A stretch of DNA of 64,000 nt from Hyphomicrobium_A sp963759735 (GTDB taxonomy: Bacteria; Pseudomonadota; Alphaproteobacteria; Rhizobiales; Hyphomicrobiaceae): the NCBI GenBank assembly GCA_963759735.1, contig CAVXAF010000001.1:124001-188000 (forward strand), in the 5' to 3' direction. Both the position numbers and the translations under genes were made by a program. Below are positions 55,507-63,981 of this stretch, one piece after another; within the stretch, counting starts at the first letter, position 1, and every line of letters starts with the position of its first letter. The notes under the pieces are model-generated. The model was not told the DNA's origin. It was given only the letters and a program-made list of their open reading frames with translations, and searched no databases.

Positions 55507-56119
55507 CTACTTCGGCAGCCCCGGATAGCGCGCCCCGGCCAGCAACTGCGCAAGGTGCGCCGCGTTCGACGCCAGCATGCGCGTTGCCTGCACCGTCTTG
55601 TCGTACGGCGCCTTCAGGTCCTTGTAGTCGACCCGCCCCATCGCCTCGCCCACCCAGTAGGTGCCGGCGCCGGCCGGGATGGTGAAGCCGACGTCGCTCA
55701 GCGCCTGGAAGACTTCCGCGTGGCAGTGATGCGCGCCGTCCTCGTTGCCGACCACCGCCACCACCGCGACCTTGCCGAACGAGGGCATGCGCCCGTTGTC
55801 GTCGGTTTCGGAGAGGAACGCGTCCATGCGCTCCAGCACGCGCTTGCAGACGCTCGATGGCTGGCCGAGCCAGATGGGCGTGCCGAGGACGAGGATGTCG
55901 GCGGCGAGGATCCTGAGCCCGCAGGCCGGGCCATTCATCGCCCTCGCCTTCATCGGAGGTGACGCCGGGCTTGATGTCGAGGTCGGCGACGCGGACGATT
56001 TCGCCGGTGACGTCGTGCGCTTGCAGTTCGGTGAGCACCTCGCCGAGCAGCTTGTCGGTCGAGGATGTCTCCTTGCCGGGCTTCAGGGTGCAGTTGAGGG
56101 CGATGGCGGTGAGCGGCAT
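55507..56119 (-). pseudogene. flavodoxin-fold NAD(P)H oxidoreductase, frameshifted
   Basis: Two frames together give a flavodoxin-like FMN reductase of about 200 residues. Frame 1 from the ATG at 56119 holds the FMN phosphate loop (IALNCTLKPGKETSSTDKLL) and VADLDIKPGVTSDEGEGDEW. Frame 2 continues ILAADILVLGTPIWLGQPSS, VAVVAVVGNEDGAHHCHAEV and GFTIPAGAGTYWVGEAMG, as in NAD(P)H-dependent FMN reductases (WrbA-like). The break is near 55905-55925; one indel restores the frame. In its present form only truncated products are expected. Confidence 0.82.
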
Positions 56120-56497
56120 GGGGCGGCGTCCGGGGTGGCTGGGGGTGCGACCGCGAAACCGCTCAAAGCCCGTTGGGTTCCCATGGGCCGTGGCGGGAGG
56201 TGGGCGTCCTGCCTGAGGTGGCAAAAAAGTCCTGCCGGAGGCGAGCAATTCAGACGCGACCGTGTGAGTTCCGCCCGTTCGGCCGCTTTGCCTGCGGCGT
56301 CCGTCGGATTTTATGAATGAGGAAGTTGCGGCGGGCATGCGCAGCACGGATTCCGGCATTCGCCGCCGCGGCGCCGCAGAGGGTAGCCCAAGCGGAGAAC
56401 TCGGCGGGCAAGGCTTAGCAGTCGATCTGGGAGTGGCAGCGGGTGAGTGACGTGGCCGCCGCGCGGTCGCATTCGAATTGGCGTGCCGCGCGGGCTG
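56120..56497. other. gap without recognised gene
   Basis: 378 bp. Small open frames on both strands have no ribosome site or protein-like sequence. It is more AT-rich towards the broken DUF3800 gene. Confidence 0.4.
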
Positions 56498-57294
56498 CTA
56501 GGTCGCATCGGTGATTGGGCAGGTAGTTTTTCTGAACCGCTTTGCCGCCGACTTCTCGAAATCGAAATGCATATCTGAAATCGTCATGCGATCTGTCGTT
56601 GGTTGGGCGAAGGTCGTTAGGCCGCTCGCCTTCAACATCTCCTGCCAGAGCGCACGACGATGCTTTGCTGGCTGTGCTGTCAAATGCAGTGAGTTTGTCT
56701 CATAGGCGACGGCGCCTGAGATAAGGTCGACAGCCTGGATCAACCTGCTGTTCTCCGAGCGCACATACCTTACGGAACGAAAGGGATCTGTTCGTATCCC
56801 AAATTGGGAAAAGCATCGATTGTTCAGCATGCCCCGAAGAGCAGGGTCTCCCCGCTCGTTGCCGTCCGCAAAGTCGACAAAAATATGATAGAAGTTGTAG
56901 GGACCGAAGTTAGAGGCAAACTGAAAGATCAGCGCGAAGATGAAGCGGGCAAGAACTTCCTCTCGGTTTAGGCCAGCACTTATCGAACGATCAATCTTAG
57001 ACGTTTCAACCATCATAACATGGCAACGCATTTTGTATGGCTTAACCTGAGTACACCTGAGGAGTTCAACGCCGACGGCGGTGTACAGCGGCAGCAAGTG
57101 GTTTGTTAGTTCCGACCAGTGAATTTCTTTGTTTGGGCGCTGCCCATGCGGCCGGCACGGCGGCCAGCACCATACGCGCAATGTCGCGGCCAGGAATCTC
57201 TCCGCGCAAACAAGGCGCCGACGCCCATGAAAGGCCCGCTTTTGCTCGTTTCATCAACGTATAGATGAAACGTCTTTGCGTCTTCGTCGCTCAT
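56498..57294 (-). pseudogene. DUF3800 protein, at least two frameshifts
   Basis: Three frames together resemble a DUF3800 protein of about 265 residues, a family with an RNase H-like catalytic core of Asp/Glu residues, often in mobile regions. Frame 1 (ATG at 57294) gives FHLYVDETSKSGPFMGVGAL with the leading VDE. Frame 2 gives RGEIPGRDIARMVLAAVP. Frame 3, from about 57140, gives KEIHWSELTNHLLPLYTAVG, IFVDFADGNERGDPALRGML and SRLIQAVDLISGAVAYETN with the late Asp. Base composition is clearly more AT-rich than the neighbours, which suggests transfer from another source. Now non-functional unless the sequence is wrong. Confidence 0.78.
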
Positions 57295-57346
57295 TCGAAC
57301 CGCCGTGTGATCAGGAGCCATTCATCGCCTGCCCTATCATCCCCGA

Positions 57347-57903
57347 GGGCCGATTTCGAGGCGTTCCTGTATCGGGGCGCCGCCCCGTCACTCATCGGGA
57401 ATGACAACTTGTTTTAGGCGGTGTCGACGACAACGCACACGGTGCGCTCCGCCTCGTCACTTCGGCAGCGCGGCAATCGTTTCGCACATGCCCGTCACGC
57501 CCTTGAGCGCGTTGGTCTCGAACAGCGGCTTGGCGGCATAGGCATCAAGGCACGCGGCCACCTCCGCCTTGTCGACGTCGGCCTTCTCGAACGGGTAGGC
57601 CGCGATCCAGGCGTCCTTCTCGGACTGGCTGGCCTTGCTCCAGTCGGGCGACTTGCTGGCGTCGGACAAAGGGTCGGCGATCGCGGCTGCCGACGCGGCG
57701 ACCAGCGCCACCAGGGTGAGCAACGTTGTGCGCTTCATGGCCATCGCCCGTGACGTTGAAGGGATCGGCACTGTGCTGATTTTGGCGCGGACCGGCAAGC
57801 CGCCCTCGCAAAACTAATCCCCGCGGCGCCCGCCTCCGGCATACTTCCGCCTCATCCCGCCCCGCTCGAGGGGTCGATCTCGAGACGTACCTGTATCGAG
57901 GGC
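57347..57903. repeat. pair of imperfect direct repeats
   Basis: A sequence of about 33 bp, roughly GGGyCGATyTCGAGrCGT followed by wCCTGTATCGrGG, occurs at 57347-57379 and again at 57870-57903 in the same orientation. It brackets the small exported-protein gene. No element ends or target duplications could be recognised. Confidence 0.65.
57457..57738 (-). CDS. small exported protein
   Basis: 93-residue protein with a signal peptide (RTTLLTLVALVAASAAAIAD). The mature part is helical (SEKDAWIAAYPFEKADVDKA) with two cysteines (EVAACLDAYA; GVTGMCETIAAL) about 27 apart that may pair. The ATG at 57738 is preferred; one two codons upstream is possible. No clear ribosome site. Family not recognised. 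Confidence 0.65.
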   Translation of the reverse strand: MKRTTLLTLVALVAASAAAIADPLSDASKSPDWSKASQSEKDAWIAAYPFEKADVDKAEVAACLDAYAAKPLFETNALKGVTGMCETIAALPK

Positions 57904-58108
57904 GGGCTGCAGTGTCGGGTACTGGCACCATAACGTGTGGGGCTACTGCCTGAGGCTCGCCGCGCCCACCGACTGCAATGTCGGAGGAGGAAACTCCTGA
58001 AACGCCGCGGGTATGCCTTAAATCCTGCCGCGGGGCGGCAGAGATGCCGCTCAAAAAAGCAAAATGCTTCGCGGCCCTCCCGCCCCGCAGCCCCTCGCTC
58101 TTAGTGGC

Positions 58109-58335
58109 GCCAACCGACTCCGACTTCGCGGAGCCGGCCGGTTGGCGCGTGGGAGTCCGGCGAGCCGGCCGGTCCATGCGGAGCATGGCAAGGAGACAGG
58201 GCGCGTGGCCAGATTGCGCCGACCGACTTCGCGGAGCCGGCCGGTCCAGCGGAGCATGGCAGGGATCGAGGCGCGCGGAAGTTGGCGAGCCGGCCGGTGC
58301 ATGCGCAGCATGGCAAGGATCGAGGCGCGTGAATG
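58109..58335. repeat. degenerate GC-rich tandem repeat array
   Basis: About 3.5 imperfect units of 50-70 bp. The shared core on the minus strand is CTTGCCATGCTCCGCATGGA followed by CCGGCCGGCTCGCC. The units include small dyads (CATGC..GCATG; GCCGGC) and vary in a few positions. The region covers most of the 628-bp gap between genes at 57738 and 58367. The long minus-strand reading frame across it is a product of the repeat. Confidence 0.7.
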
Positions 58336-58366
58336 CGCCTATAAAGGTCAGAGGCAAGGAGCAGGT

Positions 58367-58621
58367 ATGGAGACCACAGCGACGGCGCACGCGGCCTCCG
58401 GCGCCCAGACGGGCGCCCAGATGCGCGCCAAGATGGCACGCAAGATGGCGCAGTCGATCCTCTGGAAGCTGCGCGACATGCGCCGCCGCTCGACGCGCCC
58501 GCGTATCGCGCGCCTGCCCAAGGAGGTGCGCGCGCTCAAGTCGTTGCTGGCGGAAGCGGAAGCGGCCGGCGTCGTGGCCCCGGCGCGCGGCGGGGGCGCG
58601 CGGCTGCGGCGCCCGCGGTGA
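58367..58621 (+). CDS. small basic helical protein
   Basis: 84-residue protein, strongly basic. It starts METTATAHAASGAQTGAQMR, then a helix rich in Met, Lys and Arg (AKMARKMAQSILWKLRDMRR), and ends in an Arg/Gly tail. AAGGAG is 5-6 bp before the ATG. Possibly nucleic-acid binding from charge alone; not recognised. Confidence 0.55.
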   Translation: METTATAHAASGAQTGAQMRAKMARKMAQSILWKLRDMRRRSTRPRIARLPKEVRALKSLLAEAEAAGVVAPARGGGARLRRPR

Positions 58622-58807
58622 AGGCGCCTCGCCCGCCGCCCGGCCTTGCCCGCCCCGCCTTGCCCCCTGGCCCGCCTGGGGCGCCCGCCCGGCTAACCTT
58701 TCCCTGCAGCCAATGCGCGCATCTCCCCCGTTCGGGGGACTGCCCGCTCGCCTCGGCCCGCCCTAGGTTGTATGGAACTCGCCTCCCCCCCGGAGGATTA
58801 CGTTCGC

Positions 58808-59236
58808 ATGCCAAGAGCACCCCGCAGCCTGACCGCCGCGGTCATCGCATATTTCCTTGCGATGGCCGGACTCGCGGGCGTTGGCGTGCAGCTCTCCCTG
58901 GTCGTCACCGCGAACGCGATCGCCCTCGCCCTGCCGCACCTGGCCAGCCACACCCCGCCGCGCCCCTCGCGCATCGATCAGCGCCGCATGGCGCAGGCGC
59001 ACGCCATCCCGCCGATGCCGGTGGCCAAGCTGGCGGCGATGGCCGAGCCGGCGCTCGCCTATCGCGTCCTGGCGGCCGATCTCGATAGCGCCGAGGCGAA
59101 TGACTTCAGCGCCCGGCCGACGAGCAGCGCGCGCAAACGCATGGCGGTGGCGCTGCGCATGCGCGCCCTGGCCGACGTGCCGGCAGCCGACGCCTTCAAC
59201 CGCAATTTCGGCGTCATTCCGATCGCCTCCAACTAA
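58808..59236 (+). CDS. hypothetical membrane-anchored protein
   Basis: 142-residue protein with one N-terminal membrane helix (AAVIAYFLAMAGLAGVGVQL, continuing SLVVTANAIALAL) and an extracytoplasmic Ala/Arg-rich helical part (MAVALRMRALADVPAADAF). ATG at 58808 with GGAGG 11 bp upstream. No family recognised. Confidence 0.6.
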   Translation: MPRAPRSLTAAVIAYFLAMAGLAGVGVQLSLVVTANAIALALPHLASHTPPRPSRIDQRRMAQAHAIPPMPVAKLAAMAEPALAYRVLAADLDSAEANDFSARPTSSARKRMAVALRMRALADVPAADAFNRNFGVIPIASN

Positions 59237-59388
59237 TCCGCGCCACGCCTTGCAGATGGATTATGCCGAGCGCGGATGAAACTCTCGCGCCGCCGCTGCA
59301 TGGCGCGAAATCTCTTGCCCGCAGGCAATATTCCGGCAAACCTGTTGAGGCTCTTCGCACCGGTCGCCAAGTCATTGTGGAGACTCCC

Positions 59389-59946
59389 ATGCCGAGCCCG
59401 CGATCCGCGCTGCTGTTGATCGTCCCCGCCCTGCTCACCGCACTGGTGGGCGCGGCCGTCTCGGGGCCCGACAAGAACACCGTGCAGGTGCCCGGCGGCC
59501 TCGGCTTTGCGGAGTTCAAGGGCTACGAGGGCTGGCAGGTCATCTCGCTCAGCAAGTCGGACGCGCTGCTGGCGGTGATCGTCGGCAATCCGGCGATGAT
59601 CGAAGCCTACGCGGCCGGCATTCCCGGCAACGGCAAGCCGTTCCCCGACGGCGCCAAGATGGCGAAGATCCATTGGAAGCCGAAGCAGAGCGCCGACGCC
59701 CCCGGCCCGACGACGGTGCCGGGGCCGCTGCATGACGTCGACTTCATGGTGAAGGACGCCGCGCGCTTCGCCGACAGCGGCGGATGGGGCTACGGCGCAT
59801 TCCAGTACGACCCCGCGACAGATGCGTTCACGCCGTCCACCGAAGCCGACTCCCCGCCGCAGGCGCACGACGCCAAGTGCGGCTTCGCCTGCCACTCGAT
59901 CGTGCAGAGCAAGGACTTCGTGTTCACCGAGTACGCCAAGCGGTAG
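59389..59946 (+). CDS. cytochrome P460 family protein
   Basis: 185-residue exported protein (signal RSALLLIVPALLTALVGAAV). The body matches the P460 fold: FAEFKGYEGWQVISLSKSDA, IVGNPAMIEAYAAGIPGNGK, FPDGAKMAKIHWKPK and DVDFMVKDAARFADSGGWGY. The haem site near the C-terminus is CGFACH, a C-x3-CH spacing instead of the usual C-x2-CH. P460 haems oxidise hydroxylamine or bind NO; homologues outside nitrifiers are uncharacterised. GGAG lies 6 bp before the ATG at 59389. The next small exported gene follows by 27 bp and may be its partner. Confidence 0.87.
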   Translation: MPSPRSALLLIVPALLTALVGAAVSGPDKNTVQVPGGLGFAEFKGYEGWQVISLSKSDALLAVIVGNPAMIEAYAAGIPGNGKPFPDGAKMAKIHWKPKQSADAPGPTTVPGPLHDVDFMVKDAARFADSGGWGYGAFQYDPATDAFTPSTEADSPPQAHDAKCGFACHSIVQSKDFVFTEYAKR

Positions 59947-59973
59947 CTCTCCCGCATGCCGAGGAGGATCACC

Positions 59974-60324
59974 ATGCGGTTGCTGTTCGTGCTGGCGATA
60001 GGCGCGCTGCTATTTTCCCGGCCGGTGCAGGCCGAGCCTGTCTACGACTTCGTCGCCCACTGCCGCGCGGCCAAGCTCGGTCACTGCTTCCACAGCATCA
60101 GCACGCGCCTCACGGTCCTCAACACCGGCCCCAACCGGCGCATCTGCCTGCCGGTCAGCTTCGGCGGCATGCTTTCGGGCGGCATCATTCCCGTATCGCT
60201 GCTCGAACATGTGCGGGTGAAACTGTCCGCCGCCCGCTTCGGCGATGCCGGCACCGACGTCGACATCGTCATGATGCGCGTCGTCAATCAGATCTACCCC
60301 TGCGACCTCGCCGCCAAACGTTGA
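59974..60324 (+). CDS. small exported protein
   Basis: 116-residue protein with a signal peptide (MRLLFVLAIGALLFSRPVQA). The mature domain has four cysteines (AHCRAAK; GHCFHSI; RRICLPV; YPCDLAAK) and looks beta-rich; two disulfides are likely. GAGGAGGA precedes the ATG at 59974. It sits just after the P460 gene, so co-transcription is likely. It resembles Rap1a/Tai-like small periplasmic proteins in layout, but that is only a guess. Confidence 0.72.
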   Translation: MRLLFVLAIGALLFSRPVQAEPVYDFVAHCRAAKLGHCFHSISTRLTVLNTGPNRRICLPVSFGGMLSGGIIPVSLLEHVRVKLSAARFGDAGTDVDIVMMRVVNQIYPCDLAAKR

Positions 60325-60366
60325 GCTGGAAGCTCGCCCACCGCGCGTGCGCAAAGACATTAACAA

Positions 60367-60642
60367 ATGGAAACGAGGAATTTCCCCCTGCCTGTCCGAT
60401 ACTGGAATGAGGATGTTTGGAGTTGGCAGAAAATGATCGCTGGTCCGCCGCCTGGCCGCATCTCGATGTTGTTCACCGCGTGGGCAAATTGGCTGTTCGA
60501 GAAACTCTCCCCGCCGGCGCCGACGCGCATCGAGCGCACGCAGCCGCCGCAACTCGTGAAGTCGGACCGCCTCGGCGACACCGTGCGCCACAACCCGGAG
60601 CGCCAAGGCAAGTCGCAATCGCTGCGCTCGCAGGCGCGCTGA
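60367..60642 (+). CDS. possible small hypothetical protein
   Basis: 91-residue reading frame, METRNFPLPVRYWNEDVWSW at the start and a basic, Gln/Arg-rich end. No ribosome site before the ATG, and a competing frame overlaps it. Aromatic-rich first half. Kept only as a possibility. Confidence 0.3.
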   Translation: METRNFPLPVRYWNEDVWSWQKMIAGPPPGRISMLFTAWANWLFEKLSPPAPTRIERTQPPQLVKSDRLGDTVRHNPERQGKSQSLRSQAR

Positions 60643-60667
60643 TCCCGGCCGCTCGGCGAAAGCGCCG

Positions 60668-61057
60668 CTAGAACCACATGTCGGCGACGCAGCGGCCGTC
60701 CTGGCCAAGGTCCTCGAACGTCTTGAGGCCGTCGAAATGTTCGACGGCGAGAGCGCCCACCGTCTCCGGATCCGACAGTCGCACATTTACGGCGATGCGG
60801 CGCCGGCCGTCCGGCTCTGGCGCCAGCGCGCGCCAATAGGCGATGCATCCGCAGTCGGCGCAGAAATGATACCCGAGGGTGCGGCCGCGAATGTAGACCC
60901 GTGTCGGTCCCGAAAGACCGATCCGCCCGTTCTCGTAGTCGTAGATCCACAGCGCCCCGTAGCGCCGGCAGATGGTGCAGTTGCAGGCGGTCGCCGATTC
61001 CGGCGTTCCTGCGAACTGCCAGTGTACTGCGCCGCAATGACAGGAGCCTTCGATCAT
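60668..61057 (-). CDS. GFA family (glutathione-dependent formaldehyde-activating-like) protein
   Basis: 129-residue zinc protein of the GFA fold. Zinc-binding cysteines: GSCHCGAVHWQF, NCTICRRYGALWIY and FCADCGCIAYWRAL. GFA itself speeds addition of glutathione to formaldehyde, but most family members are uncharacterised and often act on other small thiol adducts. ATG at 61057 (MIEGSCHCGA) has a weak site; an in-frame ATG at 61189 would add 44 residues with a CVRC pair. It is divergent from the carbonic anhydrase gene. Confidence 0.85.
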   Translation of the reverse strand: MIEGSCHCGAVHWQFAGTPESATACNCTICRRYGALWIYDYENGRIGLSGPTRVYIRGRTLGYHFCADCGCIAYWRALAPEPDGRRRIAVNVRLSDPETVGALAVEHFDGLKTFEDLGQDGRCVADMWF

Positions 61058-61206
61058 CTTCGTCCGGCGTTGTGGTTCGCCGAAGTCATACCATGACCCG
61101 CAGCGCACGCATCGGCTATCCCCGCTGCCGTTGGCGGCGATACACTCTGTTACCGGATCTTCAACGGTTTCCACTATGTCGGAGGCCATAGAAGGAGCGC
61201 TCCGCC

Positions 61207-61923
61207 ATGTGCAACGCAACCAAGTCGGCCCTCGATCGACGCAGCCTGCTCGCCCTCGGCGCCGGCTCCCTCGCCGCCACCATGGTCGGCCACAACGCGC
61301 TAGCCGCAGGCCCCGAGCCGGGCGAACCCGCTCGCTCGGCAGCGCACGCCATGGAAGGTCTGGTCGAAGGCAACAAGCGCTTCGTCACTGAACCTGAAGT
61401 CTGCGAGATTGACCTCGCCGGTCAACGCGCCCGCGTCGCCGGCGGACAGGCCCCGTGGGCCACGATCCTCAGCTGCGCCGACAGCCGCGTCCCCCCTGAA
61501 GTCGTATTCGGCGGCCGTGGGCTGGGTGAATTGTTCGTGGCGCGTAATGCCGGCAACCTCGCCGACACCGCCACCATCGGAACACTCGAGTACGGCGCGG
61601 CCGTGCTCGGTTCCCCCCTCATTGTCGTGCTGGGCCACAGTCATTGCGGGGCCGTCGAGGCAGCCTGCAAAGTCGTCACCGACAACGCGACGTTCCCCGG
61701 CTCGATTGGTCCCATGATCGACCCCATCATTCCCGCCGCGCTGTCCGTGCGCAGTGCCGACGGCGATTTCCTCAACAACGCCATCCGCGAGAGTGCCAAG
61801 CGAACCGCACGTCGTCTTGTTGCCGCGAGCACCACGCTTGCGGGCCTGATCGACGCTGGGAAATTAAAGATTGTCGCTGCGCACTATGATCTCGCCACCG
61901 GCAAGGTCGAGTATCTCACCTAG
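61207..61923 (+). CDS. exported beta-carbonic anhydrase
   Basis: 238-residue enzyme that interconverts CO2 and bicarbonate. The zinc ligands are in ILSCADSRVPPEVVFGGRGL (Cys and Asp of C-x-D-x-R) and VVLGHSHCGAVEAA (H-x2-C). An N-terminal signal with twin arginine (ALDRRSLLALGAGSLAATMV) predicts export by Tat, so the folded zinc enzyme acts in the periplasm. AAGGAG is 9 bp before the ATG. Beta-type anhydrases are mostly cytosolic; exported forms occur in some proteobacteria. Stand-alone gene, no bicarbonate transporter next to it. Confidence 0.93.
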   Translation: MCNATKSALDRRSLLALGAGSLAATMVGHNALAAGPEPGEPARSAAHAMEGLVEGNKRFVTEPEVCEIDLAGQRARVAGGQAPWATILSCADSRVPPEVVFGGRGLGELFVARNAGNLADTATIGTLEYGAAVLGSPLIVVLGHSHCGAVEAACKVVTDNATFPGSIGPMIDPIIPAALSVRSADGDFLNNAIRESAKRTARRLVAASTTLAGLIDAGKLKIVAAHYDLATGKVEYLT

Positions 61924-62057
61924 GCCGCTGCTGCGGAACCAAGGGTGGGACCGAATGTGCTTCGTCTCCATGTTGCAGCACCCGGCCACTATCGACTAAG
62001 GAGAGGCGGCACGGGCGAACCTGCCCATCACGCATTCATCGATCTCGAGGAAATGTC

Positions 62058-62243
62058 ATGCCGACGCTATCAGACTCAGCGCGTAAGAAAATTCAGGCCC
62101 GGCAGCGCAAAGCGGAAAATACGCTGAAGCGCGAAGCCAAGATCGCCAAGAAAGAGCGTAACAGCAAGCCGGGCTCAACCGCGAAAAAGCCGGCTGCGAA
62201 GAAGCCAGCTGCTGCTGCGAAGAAATCGGCAGCGAAGGCCTAA
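62058..62243 (+). CDS. small lysine/alanine-rich basic protein
   Basis: 61-residue protein, strongly basic. It starts MPTLSDSARKKIQARQRKAE, then a lysine-rich helix, and ends with PAAKKP/PAAAAKKSAAKA, like histone H1-type tails. GAGGA precedes the ATG. DNA or RNA binding is likely by composition; no family assigned. Confidence 0.72.
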   Translation: MPTLSDSARKKIQARQRKAENTLKREAKIAKKERNSKPGSTAKKPAAKKPAAAAKKSAAKA

Positions 62244-62300
62244 GGCGCAAAGGCACGGCGGCGCTGGTTCGGCGCCGCCGCGCTGACGTCATCCTCAGCG

Positions 62301-62558
62301 TCAATAAGGGTAGCTGTAAAAGCGAACACTCGGACCCCGTCCGTAATATCCATCGTAGTACGGTCGATATCCATAGCCGCGGTAGTCGTCGTTTCCACCC
62401 CAGCGCCGCAACTGTTCGCGATCTTGGCGGTTGAGCCAGCGGCCTTGGCGCTCCTTTGCACGGGCCCCCTCAACGGTGCTGATGGAATCCGCCAACGATG
62501 CGGAAGGCGCCAGGAGGAAAGCCATGGCGGCACTGGCCAGAATGTATTTCCACTTCAT
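62301..62558 (-). CDS. small exported Tyr/Gly/Arg-rich protein
   Basis: 85-residue protein with a signal peptide (MKWKYILASAAMAFLLAPSA, cut near LAD). The mature part is short and rich in Arg, Trp, Gly and Tyr (RGYGYRPYYDGYYGRGPSVR). AAGGAG is 7 bp before the ATG at 62558. Proteins of this layout are common in Hyphomicrobiales with no known function. The 168-bp gap beyond it holds no gene. Confidence 0.68.
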   Translation of the reverse strand: MKWKYILASAAMAFLLAPSASLADSISTVEGARAKERQGRWLNRQDREQLRRWGGNDDYRGYGYRPYYDGYYGRGPSVRFYSYPY

Positions 62559-62726
62559 GACATAACTCCTTTGCTCTCGGCGAACCTGCGCACCGCAAGA
62601 GGCTCACTTCCGCGCGCGCGAACGAGTAGGCAAACGCAGCCCAAGTGGACGTGTTCCACTGGCTCCCCTAAAGGCAAAGTCGTCCCCGGGGCGGATCTCT
62701 ACGCTACAGTCCGGACTATGCTGCGC

Positions 62727-63450
62727 TTAATCACACACTGGGCCCGAGGGCGGCTCCGGGAAGGCCAGCACCTCTCCGGTGTAGGTCTCGATCACGTGAC
62801 TGAAAGGCGTGCCGTCGGGCAAAGTGAGCAGAGCCCGATGCTCCAGCACCTCGTGCGGAACGGCCAGCGGCGGCGCGCAATCGCCCGGAGCTCGGCTCGA
62901 ATCAGCATCCTTGGTCGCCGCCTGCATCTCCCAGTTCGCCGGCAACGGCGACCACAGCAGCTTGGACGAAAGTGTCTGCCTTCGAAACCGCAGCGGCTTA
63001 ACGGCGCGCCCGAACGGCGTGTCCGTCGTCTCGAGCTGGCGGTTCATGTCATGTGTCAGCCGCCCCGGGACGTACCAGTTCTCTGCTTCCGACAGCACGT
63101 GCTCCCCGCACTTCAGTCGCACCCGGCGAAAGCGCACGGGCTCGTCGGCGCTGACGCCGAGCATCTCGCGCTGCTCGATGGTCGGCATTTTTCGCAGTGC
63201 CATCGACACGCTCGGCGATGATGCGCGCCGGAGAAGCCATTCGATGCACATCGCACCAGCGGTCCAGAGTCAGCGTGGCGCTGTTCTGGCTGAGGAGCTC
63301 GGCGTTCAATGTCTGCAGCAGTGCGTAAGCTTCAAGCCGCGTGGTGTAGTCACCCTGCCAAGCAGGCACGCCGTGGTCTTGCGCGCTGGCAGCGGAGGTA
63401 AAGAGCGCAAGAGCGAACGTCGAAATTCGGCTGCGGAGGTAGTGATGCAT
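62727..63450 (-). pseudogene. exported chorismate lyase-like protein, frameshifted
   Basis: Two frames together give a protein of about 240 residues with a signal peptide (ISTFALALFTSAASAQDHGV). The domain looks like the chorismate-pyruvate lyase/UbiC-like fold: LQTLNAELLSQNSATLTLDR with WCDVHRMASPARIIAERV in frame 1, then REMLGVSADEPVRFRRVRLK, VLSEAENWYVPGRLTHDMNR and TDTPFGRAVKPLRFRRQT in frame 2. Frames meet near 63195-63215, where one base restores the reading. The LTLDRWC...RLT...DTPFG pattern is conserved in this fold. A periplasmic member could not act in ubiquinone synthesis, so its role is unknown. Confidence 0.8.
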
Positions 63451-63530
63451 GCTGTGCGCTATCCATGCTGGGGCCGGCATAGACGAGTGTAATGGAAATT
63501 CTTTAAGGCGCGGGATCGCCAAGTGCCAAA

Positions 63531-63569
63531 AGCAACGGAGGCCGCCCACACTTAATGTGGACGGCCTCC
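63531..63569 (-). terminator. terminator of the final PRC-barrel gene
   Basis: 14-bp arms GGAGGCCG(C)CCACA / TGTGG(A)CGGCCTCC with a CTTAA loop and one mismatch. On the minus strand it is followed by GTTGCTTTT. It is 26 bp after the PRC-barrel stop. Confidence 0.8.
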
Positions 63570-63594
63570 GGGTCTAAACGGGTAGCGCCTAATG

Positions 63595-63981
63595 TTACTG
63601 CTTGTCGTCGACTGCCGGCAGGTTCTTCACCTCGGCTTCCGTCAGCTTCAGGATCATGCGGTCATCGGTGACGCCGTCGATCTTGTCGTTCGCCAGCAGA
63701 ACGCGCGATTCACCGATGCCGAGAAAACCACCGATGTCTACGTACGTCTGATCGTCGGCAACGGCGGCGACTTCTCCGAGATGCTTGCCATCGGCGGAAT
63801 ACACCGCACGGCCGATCCAGGCATCGGTCGGCGTCAGCTTCGAGCCGACGTTGACGTCGAGATCGACACCGGCGGCTGGCGTCTTCACTTGGACGTTCGG
63901 CGTGTTCACTTCGACCTGCGCCAAGGCAGCGCCGCTGAGAGCGAGGGCCATGCCAGTGACGATAATGGTGCGACTAATCAT
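63595..63981 (-). CDS. exported PRC-barrel domain protein
   Basis: 128-residue secreted protein (signal SRTIIVTGMALALSGAALAQ). The PRC-barrel follows a Val/Thr-rich linker (VEVNTPNVQVKTPAAGVDLD): AWIGRAVYSADGKHLGEVAA, TYVDIGGFLGIGESRVLLAN, KIDGVTDDRMILKLTEAEVK. Similar periplasmic PRC proteins are common in Hyphomicrobiales and often induced by stress. GGAGG is 5 bp before the ATG at 63981; the TTG at 63996 and ATG at 63984 are less well spaced. Confidence 0.88.
   Translation of the reverse strand: MISRTIIVTGMALALSGAALAQVEVNTPNVQVKTPAAGVDLDVNVGSKLTPTDAWIGRAVYSADGKHLGEVAAVADDQTYVDIGGFLGIGESRVLLANDKIDGVTDDRMILKLTEAEVKNLPAVDDKQ

Noticed and set aside
57545..58390. 281-codon minus-strand frame with repeated PCHA and PAGS words
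   Set aside because: Produced by the GC-rich tandem repeats at 58109-58335; it has no ribosome site and overlaps the real small exported gene in another frame.
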